Part shown: positions 1 to 8,161 of the stretch, one piece after another
How the letters are laid out: each line of letters starts with the position of its first letter
Numbering within the stretch: the first letter of the stretch is position 1
Assembly: GCA_022447335.1 (NCBI GenBank)
Contig: JAKVCF010000029.1
Coordinates: 1 to 20,320 of the forward strand
Length of the DNA stretch: 20,320 bases
From: Planctomycetota bacterium
GTDB lineage: Bacteria; Planctomycetota; UBA1135
Reading direction: 5' to 3'
The notes under the pieces: generated by a model
Database searches by the model: none
What the model was told of the DNA's origin: nothing
Seen by the model: only the letters and a program-made list of their open reading frames with translations
Translations under genes and position numbers: made by a program

Positions 1-1
1 C

Positions 2-328
2 AAACTGCGCTTGGTTGATGATCAGGGAAACTCCTACCAAACTTCCAACCCTAAGGATTCGATCGAATCTGGCGAACGTGTAGCCCTCACGCCAACGGAA
101 AATCTTTTCGACATTCGTCTGCGCAGGATCCAATCTAGCCGCGGATCAGTGACTGACGACGGAGCTGGCTTTGACTCACAGCGCCTGCGCCATCTACCGC
201 CGACACTGCCACGTCGCAGCTGGATGGCCGAAGTCAATCGCTCACCCTTCCTCCCCGATGGAGGTGTGGCGCGCGAGGAAGACGAAGGCGTGCACCTGAT
301 TCTCGGAATACTCGAGGAACAATCGTGA
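2..328 (+). CDS. 3' end of an unrecognised gene (runs in from left edge)
   Basis: The frame is open from the first full codon at position 2 to a TGA at 326-328, and it probably belongs to a longer gene starting outside the window; the in-frame TTG at 11 is unlikely to be the true start. The visible 109 or so residues are polar, with no membrane segment, Cys cluster or motif I recognise. The tail is Arg-rich in the middle and acidic near the end (EEDEG). The stop overlaps the GTG start of the ABC ATPase by 4 nt, the same geometry as every junction that follows, which argues that it is the preceding gene of this operon and is translated. I assign no function. Confidence 0.6.
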   Translation, partial: KLRLVDDQGNSYQTSNPKDSIESGERVALTPTENLFDIRLRRIQSSRGSVTDDGAGFDSQRLRHLPPTLPRRSWMAEVNRSPFLPDGGVAREEDEGVHLILGILEEQS

Positions 329-1266
329 ACGATGCCCCGCTGTTGGAAGTGCGCCACTTGACGCGCCATTTCGACGACGTCGCCGCGGTCGAGGACGTCA
401 GCTTCCAGATTAAGCCTGGCGAAATCTGGGGATTCATCGGGCCAAACGGCGCAGGCAAGACGACAACTATGCGCATTTGCGCGACGCTTGATCTGCCAAC
501 TAAGGGCGATGTTCTGGTGAACGGCATTTCGGTGCTCGCCAACCCAGATAACGCACGTGGCAAGATCGGGTTCATGCCCGACGCGCTCGGCACCTACGCT
601 GATACTACTATTGAAGAGTACCTTGACTTCTTTGCACGCGCTTGCGGACTGCGTGGCGACATGCTCGCAAAGCGCATTCAATCTGTAGCTGAGTTCACGG
701 AGCTCGGCCATCTTATGGGCCGCATGATGGACAGCCTGTCAAAGGGCATGAGTCAACGGCTCTGTCTGGCGAAGACACTGCTCCACGATCCACAATTACT
801 GATCCTTGACGAGCCCGCATCGGGCCTTGATCCACGTGCGCGCGTTGATTTCCGCGAACTTATTCGCGCACTCGCCAATCAAGGAAAAGCCGTACTGATC
901 TCGAGCCACATTCTCTCAGAGCTTTCTGAGACCTGTGACGGCGTAATTGTTATTGAAAAGGGCCGCCTTGTCCGTGAGGGAAAGGTCGAATCCCTAGCCT
1001 CGAATGTTTCGAAAAATGAACTACTCAACCTTCGCTGCCTTGCCAAAACAAGTGATGTCGAGATTGCACTAGCCGAGCACCCCGGAGTGCTGAAGGTGCG
1101 AGAAAGCGAAGGCAGTTTTGTGATCGAGTTTGATGGAGATGAAAAAGATATCGCCGATCTATTGAAGACTTTGGTAAATAAAAACCTAAGCCCAGTGGAG
1201 TTCCACTGGCACCGAATCGACCTAGAAGAGCTCTTCCTTAGTTTCACAGAGGGCACCTTGTCATGA
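325..1266 (+). CDS. ABC transporter ATP-binding protein (ABC-2 exporter type)
   Basis: This 313-residue protein is the cytoplasmic ATPase that powers the membrane permease encoded next. Visible motifs are a Walker A GPNGAGKTT (residues 39-47), an LSKGMSQR signature (138-145, a variant of LSGGQ), a Walker B LLILDEP with catalytic Glu163, and an H-loop His195 in SSHIL. The C-terminal third ends with LEELFLSFTEG, as is usual for NatA/CcmA-like ABC-2 ATPases. Length fits the family (about 300 aa). The GTG start at 325 is supported by a GAGG at 314-317, 7 nt upstream, and overlaps the previous stop. The substrate cannot be read from sequence. The association with DUF58/VWA genes suggests an envelope or gliding-type function rather than drug export; that is inference. 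Confidence 0.93.
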   Translation: MNDAPLLEVRHLTRHFDDVAAVEDVSFQIKPGEIWGFIGPNGAGKTTTMRICATLDLPTKGDVLVNGISVLANPDNARGKIGFMPDALGTYADTTIEEYLDFFARACGLRGDMLAKRIQSVAEFTELGHLMGRMMDSLSKGMSQRLCLAKTLLHDPQLLILDEPASGLDPRARVDFRELIRALANQGKAVLISSHILSELSETCDGVIVIEKGRLVREGKVESLASNVSKNELLNLRCLAKTSDVEIALAEHPGVLKVRESEGSFVIEFDGDEKDIADLLKTLVNKNLSPVEFHWHRIDLEELFLSFTEGTLS

Positions 1267-2780
1267 GCTCTAAAGCCCCTTTAATCGAACGATTTAACCC
1301 GATCTTTATCAAGGAAATCCGGCAGGCGATTCGCGGCCGATCCTTTCGCGCTTCTTTTAACCTAACTCTCGGCATCGCCGCCATTGTGTCGACTGGCTTT
1401 TTAGTGAACCTCAACGAGGAAAACCGTAGCGGTTATGTCGACTCGAATAGTGGCTCTCAATTCTTCTTTAGCCTTTATCTCGTCTTCTTATTCTGCTCGA
1501 CATTAGTCGTCCCAGTTCAATCGCACCGCTCGATGTCTAGCGAGCGCGATGAACGAACTCTTGATGCGCTATTGATTTCGGGGCTCTCGCCAGCCCAAAT
1601 TATCCTGGGGAAATGGCTGGGATCAGCCACGACCTTGTTGATCTTTTTAGTCGCCATGCTGCCCTTCTTCGCGACCGCAGCCACGCTTTACGGGCTCGAC
1701 CTATTGAGCGCCCTAATGATCACTTTACTGGCCTGCTCAGCCAGTATGACGTTAAGCCTCATTGGGATCCTCGCCTCCTGCTTAGGTACTTCCAAAGCCA
1801 CGAGCTCGATGTTCTTCATGATCTTCCTAGGCGCTTGTGGTATTTCCATGGCGAGCCTCAGCGGCATAGCCGGCGGTGGAATGCTCGCGAGCTCGGGATT
1901 TGGATCTACTGCCGATTTTGTAATGGCTATCTCGCTAATCGTTGCTGGCAGTGGATTCGCAATCTTCTGGCTACACGGGGTTGCAGTGTCCACCATTTCA
2001 CACCCAGAAGAAAATGGCATGCTGCGCGTGCGCTGGGCCTCGCTTAGCATTGCGGCATTCTTCGGTATCGCACCTGTAATTCTTATTACGACAGTACCGT
2101 CCTTCACAATCCGCGATCTCTTTCCTCTGATCTCGTTTGGCGTTGCCTTCCTAGCTTTCTTTAATACGCCAACGCTTACTGAATCCACAGTGATGCGCGC
2201 GCGCTGCCGCTATGAGATTGAGTCGGGACTTTGGCGACGCCCGGGAGCTTGGTTATTCCTTCCAGGCGGAGGGTCTGGATACGTGCTATTCCTATTACAA
2301 CTTTTCATCGCCATTGCGCCTGTCTTTTTGTATCTGATCGGTAGCCGACCATCAGGAACCCCTTTCGGGACTTACCTACAGAGCCTCTTCAATGACGGAT
2401 TAGCCGGCTATATCGCCACCATCAGCGTGGTGCTCGGCTGCTTAAGTCTCCCAGCCTTTGTCGCCGCACAGCCCGGGATTAAACCTCAGCTGCGCAATAA
2501 GATGCGCTTCTTCTTACTGACTTCTCCAGGGTGGATTTTCTTTTTCTTAGGATTTGTAGAGCTAATCACGGGAATGAGCGGCGACCTATTCACATCAGCC
2601 CTCAATCCGATTTGGGTAATCATCGAAAACCATGAGGCAACTTGGGGTGGCTCTCCTCCTCTCGCGGCGATCATCTTCTGGACTATCATCGCCGCTCTAA
2701 CGGGCATACTCATGTTGGCCCTTGCAGCTAGGCAACGTCGGGATCTGCACAAAATTCGCATGGGAGTCAAAAACAATTGA
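1263..2780 (+). CDS. ABC-2 type transporter permease
   Basis: A 505-residue integral membrane protein with roughly twelve hydrophobic segments. The N-terminal part (about residues 1-180) has the typical ABC-2 layout: a cytoplasmic start with NPIFIKEIRQAIRGR, a first helix near 33-52, and a cytoplasmic helix with SSERDERTLDALLISGLS (around 89-106), which matches the E-RE-RTL-LLL-S-LS coupling region of these permeases. It is longer than a minimal ABC-2 permease (about 250-400 aa), so the second half (about 330-490), with four more helices, may be a duplicated or added domain. The ATG overlaps the ATPase stop by 4 nt, so the two subunits are probably made in fixed ratio. Substrate unknown. Confidence 0.88.
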   Translation: MSSKAPLIERFNPIFIKEIRQAIRGRSFRASFNLTLGIAAIVSTGFLVNLNEENRSGYVDSNSGSQFFFSLYLVFLFCSTLVVPVQSHRSMSSERDERTLDALLISGLSPAQIILGKWLGSATTLLIFLVAMLPFFATAATLYGLDLLSALMITLLACSASMTLSLIGILASCLGTSKATSSMFFMIFLGACGISMASLSGIAGGGMLASSGFGSTADFVMAISLIVAGSGFAIFWLHGVAVSTISHPEENGMLRVRWASLSIAAFFGIAPVILITTVPSFTIRDLFPLISFGVAFLAFFNTPTLTESTVMRARCRYEIESGLWRRPGAWLFLPGGGSGYVLFLLQLFIAIAPVFLYLIGSRPSGTPFGTYLQSLFNDGLAGYIATISVVLGCLSLPAFVAAQPGIKPQLRNKMRFFLLTSPGWIFFFLGFVELITGMSGDLFTSALNPIWVIIENHEATWGGSPPLAAIIFWTIIAALTGILMLALAARQRRDLHKIRMGVKNN

Positions 2781-3604
2781 ACGCGTTTGCGCAGGGCCGA
2801 GGCTACCGGCTCGCCATTGAGGCGCAGCCGATCCGCGGGACTGCTGGAGAACGCTTTGGGAAAGGCGCCGGGTCTTCGATGGAATTCCAAGAATTCCGCG
2901 ATTACCAAGCGGGCGACGACCTTCGCCATATTGATTGGCGCGCCTATGCCCGCACGGAAACGCTAACCACACGCCTCTACCGCGAAGAGGTCGCCGCCAC
3001 GGTAGAGCTAATAATCGACGGTAGCCGCTCGATGGCTCTTCATCCGGAAAAGCAGCTGCGCCTTCATGAGCTCGCGGCCTTCCTTGCTGGCGCTTCCAGC
3101 TACGACGCCAGCCTGCACATTTTCCATGCACTTGACACACTGGTGCCGATCGAACTCAGCCGATGGCAAGCTGGAGAAAACCTACGCTGCGACGGGAAGC
3201 AATCTCTCGCCACACTCCCCCTTGCAGGCGCCCTTCGCGCCGGAACAGTCCGCGTGGTGCTAAGTGATTTCCTTTTTCCATGCGATACGCGGGCATTGAT
3301 TAATCGATTGCGAGGGCGCGCGCATCGACTACTTCTATTGCAACTGCTCGATGCCTCCGAGCACAGCCCGCACCTGCAAGGAAATGTTCGCCTACTTGAA
3401 GCTGAAACCGGCCACACACGTGAGCTTCCTGTTGATGAAGGGACCGTGCGTCGATATCTCGGCCGCCTCGATCGCCACTGCCGCGGTTTAGCTGAAGAGG
3501 CCCAGCGATCGGGAGCCGTCTTTCTGCAACTAGATGCCAGCAAACCGCTCGATACGATCGTACGCCAAACTCTAATCCCTGCCGAGGTGGTGGAGTCACG
3601 ATGA
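2777..3604 (+). CDS. DUF58 domain-containing protein
   Basis: 275 residues. The DUF58 hallmark is clear: SSMEFQEFRDYQAGDDLRHI followed by DWRAYART (about residues 33-60). It is followed by a von Willebrand A-like fold with a MIDAS-type DGSRSM (Asp81, Ser83, Ser85), so a bound divalent metal is plausible. There is no membrane segment or signal peptide, so it should act in the cytoplasm or at the inner membrane face. In many bacteria DUF58 proteins sit between a MoxR AAA+ ATPase and BatA/BatB-like VWA proteins; here an ABC exporter takes the upstream place. The TTG start at 2777 overlaps the permease stop (TTGA) and has GGGAG about 10 nt upstream. A biochemical role is not established for the family. 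Confidence 0.9.
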   Translation: MNAFAQGRGYRLAIEAQPIRGTAGERFGKGAGSSMEFQEFRDYQAGDDLRHIDWRAYARTETLTTRLYREEVAATVELIIDGSRSMALHPEKQLRLHELAAFLAGASSYDASLHIFHALDTLVPIELSRWQAGENLRCDGKQSLATLPLAGALRAGTVRVVLSDFLFPCDTRALINRLRGRAHRLLLLQLLDASEHSPHLQGNVRLLEAETGHTRELPVDEGTVRRYLGRLDRHCRGLAEEAQRSGAVFLQLDASKPLDTIVRQTLIPAEVVESR

Positions 3605-5367
3605 GTTGGTTTACGCAGCCATGGGGCTTGTTAGGCCTGCTCGCAATACCTGCAGTCATCGCACTGCACCTCTTCCGCCGACGCTATCAAGAGCATGCGG
3701 TGGCCGCTCTCTTCCTCTGGGAAGATGCGCAACGCGCCGAAAGCGCCGGACGTAAACGCCAGCCACTGCGGAGAACTCCCTCTTTCTGGTTGGAAGTGCT
3801 CGCCGCATTACTCGCCGCATTACTGTTAGCAGGATTCGACCCGCTCACAGGAAGCGAAGCCAAGCACCTCGTCGCAGTGTTAGATGACACCGCATCAATG
3901 GGGCACGCCCCACGACGCGAAGCGGTACTCAAGGCACTCGAAAAAGAGTTCGATACACACGGCCGTCGCACACGCGTAACCCTAGTACGTACCGGTGCAC
4001 GGCCCAGCCTTATCTGTGGCCCAGCCGCCCTTATTCCTGACGCACGTGCAGCGCTTGCAAACTGGAATCCTTCGGCGCCTAATCACACACCTTCATCAGC
4101 CATCGACCTTGCACGTGAACTTGCTAGCGACAGCGAGATTCTCTACCTGACCGACCAAGGTCGTGATCTAGAACCATCGATTGCTCAGGATGTGCGCATT
4201 ATTGGAGTGGGTGTTCCTACAGCTAACTTGGCAATCGCGGACGCGCGACGCATAAAGAAAAATGGTCGAGAAACCCTGCGCGTACTAGTGCGTTCATTTT
4301 CAGATCAGACTGAAAGCACCACGCTGCGCATTTCAGTGGATGGGGTCGAACTCGCCAATCGATTAATTGAGTTAAACGCGAATGAAGAGCAATCTCTTTC
4401 AATTCCACTACCCGCCAAATCCCCAACCCTACAACTTGCGATCGATGATGACGCACTGATCGTCGACAACTTGGCCACTCTGCACCCACCGATGGATCGC
4501 CGAGTGCGCATTGCACACGTGCTCGACGAAAAGGACGCTGACAGCCTTCGCGTCGATGACTTGATCGCCTCGCTTCCGGATGTAACCCCGAGCGCAATTC
4601 CTACCGACGCTCACCTAGTACTTTCCCATGCGCCGGCCATGGCGCCGGCCTGGAGCTTAGTTCTGCCTCGCAACCCCAGCCAAGGGGACGAGGCTGAGGC
4701 CTATGTGCGTGGATTTGTTCCTGATCTTGCACACCCACTACTTCGTGACTTAACCTTCGAAGGCATCGTCTGGACGCGCGCGAATGCATTTACTTTGCCT
4801 GGCGCACCTCTAGTGAGCGTCGGGGAATACGCACTGCTAACCGAATCACTCATAGAAGGCGGCGCGGTCTATCACCTAAACCTGATTGCATCGCGATCCA
4901 CTTTGGCACTATCGCCCGACTGGCCGATTCTGCTTAGCAATTTAGTCGGCTTACGGCGTGCCTCGCTTCCTGGCCCTCGCGCGGTCAACCTAGTTGCTGG
5001 AGAATACATCGAGCTACGTCGTTCTGGACGCCATCGATACCGCCTAACCGGATCTTCCATTGAAGGCCGCGCGCTGTTTGCCGAAGACTTGTTGCGCATC
5101 GAAAACCTTCCACCCGCACCGGATTACACGCTCACCACTGAGGAAGAAGAGGGTTCACAAAGCTGGGTTTTTGCGGTGAACTTTCGCGATGTACGCGAAT
5201 CTGACCTGCGCCGTGCGACCTCGAAGCAAACGCCGCCCTATCTCAAAGCCAAGGAACTAAGTAGCGATCGTTACGCCGAATCTCCAGCCTCGCGCATCTT
5301 GCTACTTTTGCTACTCAGCAGCATCGCGGGTGACTGGTGGATTCTTCGCCGGAGTAGGCATACATGA
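3601..5367 (+). CDS. BatA-like membrane protein with VWA domain
   Basis: 588 residues. The N-terminus (about 1-80) matches the BatA/aerotolerance-regulator N-terminal module: a helix at about 8-25 ending in an Arg-rich turn (LHLFRRRYQ), a polar stretch, and a second helix at about 59-78. It is followed by a VWA-like region with a MIDAS variant DDTASM (Asp95, Thr97, Ser99; Thr replaces the first Ser). A long beta-rich part follows, and a final membrane helix lies near 565-580. The topology suggests a VWA domain held outside the inner membrane. The ATG start has GGAG 5 nt upstream (3592-3595) and overlaps the DUF58 stop by 4 nt. Likely partner of the neighbouring VWA proteins; the oxygen-tolerance role reported for Bacteroides Bat proteins should not be assumed here. 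Confidence 0.85.
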   Translation: MSWFTQPWGLLGLLAIPAVIALHLFRRRYQEHAVAALFLWEDAQRAESAGRKRQPLRRTPSFWLEVLAALLAALLLAGFDPLTGSEAKHLVAVLDDTASMGHAPRREAVLKALEKEFDTHGRRTRVTLVRTGARPSLICGPAALIPDARAALANWNPSAPNHTPSSAIDLARELASDSEILYLTDQGRDLEPSIAQDVRIIGVGVPTANLAIADARRIKKNGRETLRVLVRSFSDQTESTTLRISVDGVELANRLIELNANEEQSLSIPLPAKSPTLQLAIDDDALIVDNLATLHPPMDRRVRIAHVLDEKDADSLRVDDLIASLPDVTPSAIPTDAHLVLSHAPAMAPAWSLVLPRNPSQGDEAEAYVRGFVPDLAHPLLRDLTFEGIVWTRANAFTLPGAPLVSVGEYALLTESLIEGGAVYHLNLIASRSTLALSPDWPILLSNLVGLRRASLPGPRAVNLVAGEYIELRRSGRHRYRLTGSSIEGRALFAEDLLRIENLPPAPDYTLTTEEEEGSQSWVFAVNFRDVRESDLRRATSKQTPPYLKAKELSSDRYAESPASRILLLLLLSSIAGDWWILRRSRHT

Positions 5368-8123
5368 GCTTGCTTTACCCGGAACTACTGCTACTCGGCC
5401 TACCAATCGGCTGGCTGCTCTGGCACAGCACTGATCTGCGCAGCATTCGCTTTATTCTGCGCATGCTGACTGGACTTTGCCTGCTGTTAGCACTGGCCTC
5501 GCCCTATGGCGGTGGATCTATCCAAGGGCGTGACCTCGTGTTGGTGGTCGACCGCTCGCGCTCGATGCCGGCCGGCACCGCCACGCGCACCATTGAGCTA
5601 GTTGACCTCGCCCGTGAAGGAATGAAGACTGGCGACCGACTCGCAATCGTCACCTTTGGCAGTCAGCCAATGATCGAACAGGGCCCACAAACGGACCCGG
5701 TTTTCGAGGGTTTCCAGCTAGAGATTAACCCTGACGGATCGAATCTCACCGCAGCACTTGACCGAGCGCTCACGCTGATCCCCGAGAACCGCCCAGGATC
5801 GATCCTGCTTTACTCCGATGGCGAACATCAAGGCGAGTTGCCGGAGACCGTCGCACGGCGTGCTGCAGCACGCGGAATTAGCATTGATGTGCGCACCACG
5901 CCGCAAGCAAGTGAATCGGATGCACTCGTCGAGCGCCTCGACCTTCCGCCTGAAATAGCGGTCGGCGAGCCTTTCCAATTCCAGGCCTGGGTTCGCACTG
6001 AACAGGCGGGCCCAGCTCGCTACACCCTGTTTCGCGGCGAGCAGGTGATCGCAAGTGGTGATCTCGAGTTACAGCGTGGCTTACAGCCACTGCGATTCAG
6101 AGATCGCGGCCAGATGGCTGGCATGGCACGTTACCGCTTGCAAATCGATGTCGCTGGTGACCGCCTACTAGAAAACAACGCCGCGATTGGGGTCACGCGC
6201 GTGACCGGAAGCCGCCCGCTATTAGTTATCAATAGCAGTGGCCAGGCAGGTCGCTTGGTGAACGCAATGCGATCGGCCGGACTAACAGTTGAAGTTACCT
6301 CGGCAGATACCATCGCTCGCAAGGATCCTGTTTGGCTCGAGGGCTATCGTGGCTTCGTGATCGAAAATGTAGCCGCCTCCAAGTTAGGGAAAATGCTGCC
6401 CGCGATCTCGCGTCAGGTAGAGGACCTAGGCGCCGGCCTAATGATCACTGGCGGACAAGCAAGCTTCGGCGTTGGAGGCTACTACCGGTCGGCACTTGAC
6501 CCGCTACTTCCCGTCTCAATGGAACTGCGCGTGGAACATCGCAAGATGGGCCTCGCAATCGCCTTTGTGCTCGACCGCTCGGGATCAATGGGCGTGGGAG
6601 CTGGATCGGGAACCAAAATGGACTTAGCAAACGCCGGCACCATGGAAGCTATTCGTCTACTTAGCCCGCTCGACGAAGCCACGGTGATTGCAGTCGACTC
6701 GTCCCCTACTGTCGTTGTGCCGCTGGCACAGGTAGACGACCCTGAAGCCTTCGCTGACCGTGTTTCGGGCATTCGCGCAGGAGGTGGAGGTATCTATACG
6801 TACACCGGCCTATCTGCAGCCGCACAGAGTCTCGAGTTCAGCGCTCGCGCTAATCGCCACATCGTGCTCTTCGCTGATGCCTCCGACGCCGAAGAGCCGG
6901 GCCAATACGTCGCCTTACTCAACGACCTCACAAACAACCAAGCCACGACGGCATCGGTCGTTGCACTGGGTCAAGACACTGATAGCGATGCTGCCTTCTT
7001 GCAAGACATCGCCTCGCGTGGTGGTGGTCAAATCTACTTCTCCGAAGACCCCGCTGACCTCCCACGACTTTTTGCACAGGACACCATGCTGGCCGCACGG
7101 TCATCCTTTGTCGACCTTCCGACCAGTTCGCGCATCGAAGCCGGCCTACTTTCTATCGCTGCGCTACCACCGGGCCCTTGGCTCGGACTTCTAGGCTATA
7201 ACCTCTGCTATCTGCGGCCCGGCGCTTCGCTCGGCATCCTGACCAAAGACGAGTACGCCGCACCTGTGGTCGCGACCATGCAGGCTGGGCTCGGACGAAC
7301 TGCGGCGTTCACCGCACAGGTCGATGGAAAATACGGCATCCGTGAAGACGATTGGGCCGAAGCCGCAAAGGTGCTTGTCACGCTCAGCCGCTGGATTTCT
7401 GGCCAGGAACCCCCCGCTCAGTACTACGCCAGCATTCGGCGTGAAGGGCGTGAAGCAGTACTCAACATTGAAGTCGATCCCGAACTCGGCGAAGGCAAGC
7501 CGCTTACCACGCGCATGGTCGATCCCACGGGGCGCAGCACCCCTGTCGACCTCATCCCAGTCAGCGAAAATCGCTTTGAGGCACGCATGCCCTTGGCCAC
7601 AGACGGCATTTATCGTTTTGCCGCTGCAACCGAAAGTGGCGAGGTGGTACCGATCGATCCCGTCGCGGCCCCCTACTCACCCGAGTTTGAAGCGCGCTCC
7701 GACCGCAACGCCGGAGAGCGTGTACTCGGCGCTCTTTCCCGCCTAAGCGGTGGGCGCATGAACGTACCAGCTTCCGAACTCTGGCGCGGAAACCGCGGCG
7801 GTAGCGCAACGCGCAGTTGGATCAACTGGTTTGCATTAGCCGGACTCAGCCTGATGCTGCTCGAAATCGCCTGGCGACGCCTCTTCGAAGGCAGCCTGCG
7901 CTGGCAGCTCCGCTTACCTCAGCTTCGCCGCGCACACAATGAAAGTGCGTCCGCAAGTGAAGAAGATGAAGCACCTGTTGTAGCGAAAAATATTGCCATA
8001 CCAGCAGCTGTAGATCTGCCCCGATCAAAACCAAAAAAGGTAACGGGGGCAACCAAAAGCGAAGACTCCGACGGCAGCATCGATGCCGCGCTGAAGGGCC
8101 TCAAGAAAAAACGCCGCCGCTGA
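5364..8123 (+). CDS. Large membrane protein with two VWA domains and a GATase-1-like segment
   Basis: 919 residues. Order: two membrane helices (about 4-46); first VWA with DRSRSM (Asp63, Ser65, Ser67); a beta-sandwich region (about 190-280); a segment resembling class I glutamine amidotransferase folds (about 285-390, with GAGLMITGGQASFGVGGYY); a second VWA with DRSGSM (Asp404, Ser406, Ser408); another beta-rich region; a C-terminal helix near 816-833; and a charged tail ending LKKKRRR. No catalytic Cys-His-Glu triad is evident in the GATase-like part, so it is probably structural. Both MIDAS sites look intact. The ATG overlaps the BatA-like stop by 4 nt and has GGAG 9 nt upstream. It is the last gene of the operon; its stop lies inside a terminator for the opposite strand. 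The architecture resembles planctomycete VWA membrane proteins; function unknown. Confidence 0.87.
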   Translation: MSLLYPELLLLGLPIGWLLWHSTDLRSIRFILRMLTGLCLLLALASPYGGGSIQGRDLVLVVDRSRSMPAGTATRTIELVDLAREGMKTGDRLAIVTFGSQPMIEQGPQTDPVFEGFQLEINPDGSNLTAALDRALTLIPENRPGSILLYSDGEHQGELPETVARRAAARGISIDVRTTPQASESDALVERLDLPPEIAVGEPFQFQAWVRTEQAGPARYTLFRGEQVIASGDLELQRGLQPLRFRDRGQMAGMARYRLQIDVAGDRLLENNAAIGVTRVTGSRPLLVINSSGQAGRLVNAMRSAGLTVEVTSADTIARKDPVWLEGYRGFVIENVAASKLGKMLPAISRQVEDLGAGLMITGGQASFGVGGYYRSALDPLLPVSMELRVEHRKMGLAIAFVLDRSGSMGVGAGSGTKMDLANAGTMEAIRLLSPLDEATVIAVDSSPTVVVPLAQVDDPEAFADRVSGIRAGGGGIYTYTGLSAAAQSLEFSARANRHIVLFADASDAEEPGQYVALLNDLTNNQATTASVVALGQDTDSDAAFLQDIASRGGGQIYFSEDPADLPRLFAQDTMLAARSSFVDLPTSSRIEAGLLSIAALPPGPWLGLLGYNLCYLRPGASLGILTKDEYAAPVVATMQAGLGRTAAFTAQVDGKYGIREDDWAEAAKVLVTLSRWISGQEPPAQYYASIRREGREAVLNIEVDPELGEGKPLTTRMVDPTGRSTPVDLIPVSENRFEARMPLATDGIYRFAAATESGEVVPIDPVAAPYSPEFEARSDRNAGERVLGALSRLSGGRMNVPASELWRGNRGGSATRSWINWFALAGLSLMLLEIAWRRLFEGSLRWQLRLPQLRRAHNESASASEEDEAPVVAKNIAIPAAVDLPRSKPKKVTGATKSEDSDGSIDAALKGLKKKRRR

Positions 8124-8137
8124 GATCAGCGGCGGCG
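8106..8137 (-). terminator. Strong intrinsic terminator of the FG-GAP gene
   Basis: Perfect 12-nt arms, CGCCGCCGCTGA (8112-8123) and TCAGCGGCGGCG (8126-8137), are separated by 2 nt; in practice this is an 11-bp stem with a 4-nt loop. Read on the minus strand, the stem is followed directly by six T residues (A6 at 8106-8111 on the + strand), the classic Rho-independent layout. It lies 25 nt beyond the stop of the minus-strand FG-GAP gene. On the + strand there is no T-run after the stem, so it should work mainly in one direction. The left arm and A-run are also the last codons of the VWA gene. Confidence 0.85.
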
Positions 8138-8161
8138 TCTATAGATGCTGTCCCCTGAGAT

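Noticed and set aside
34..711. Antisense open frames (225 aa and 119 aa) across the ABC ATPase
   Set aside because: They mirror the Walker A region (VVLPAPFGPMNP-like antisense), a classic spurious antisense translation of ABC ATPases; the sense frame has all motifs.
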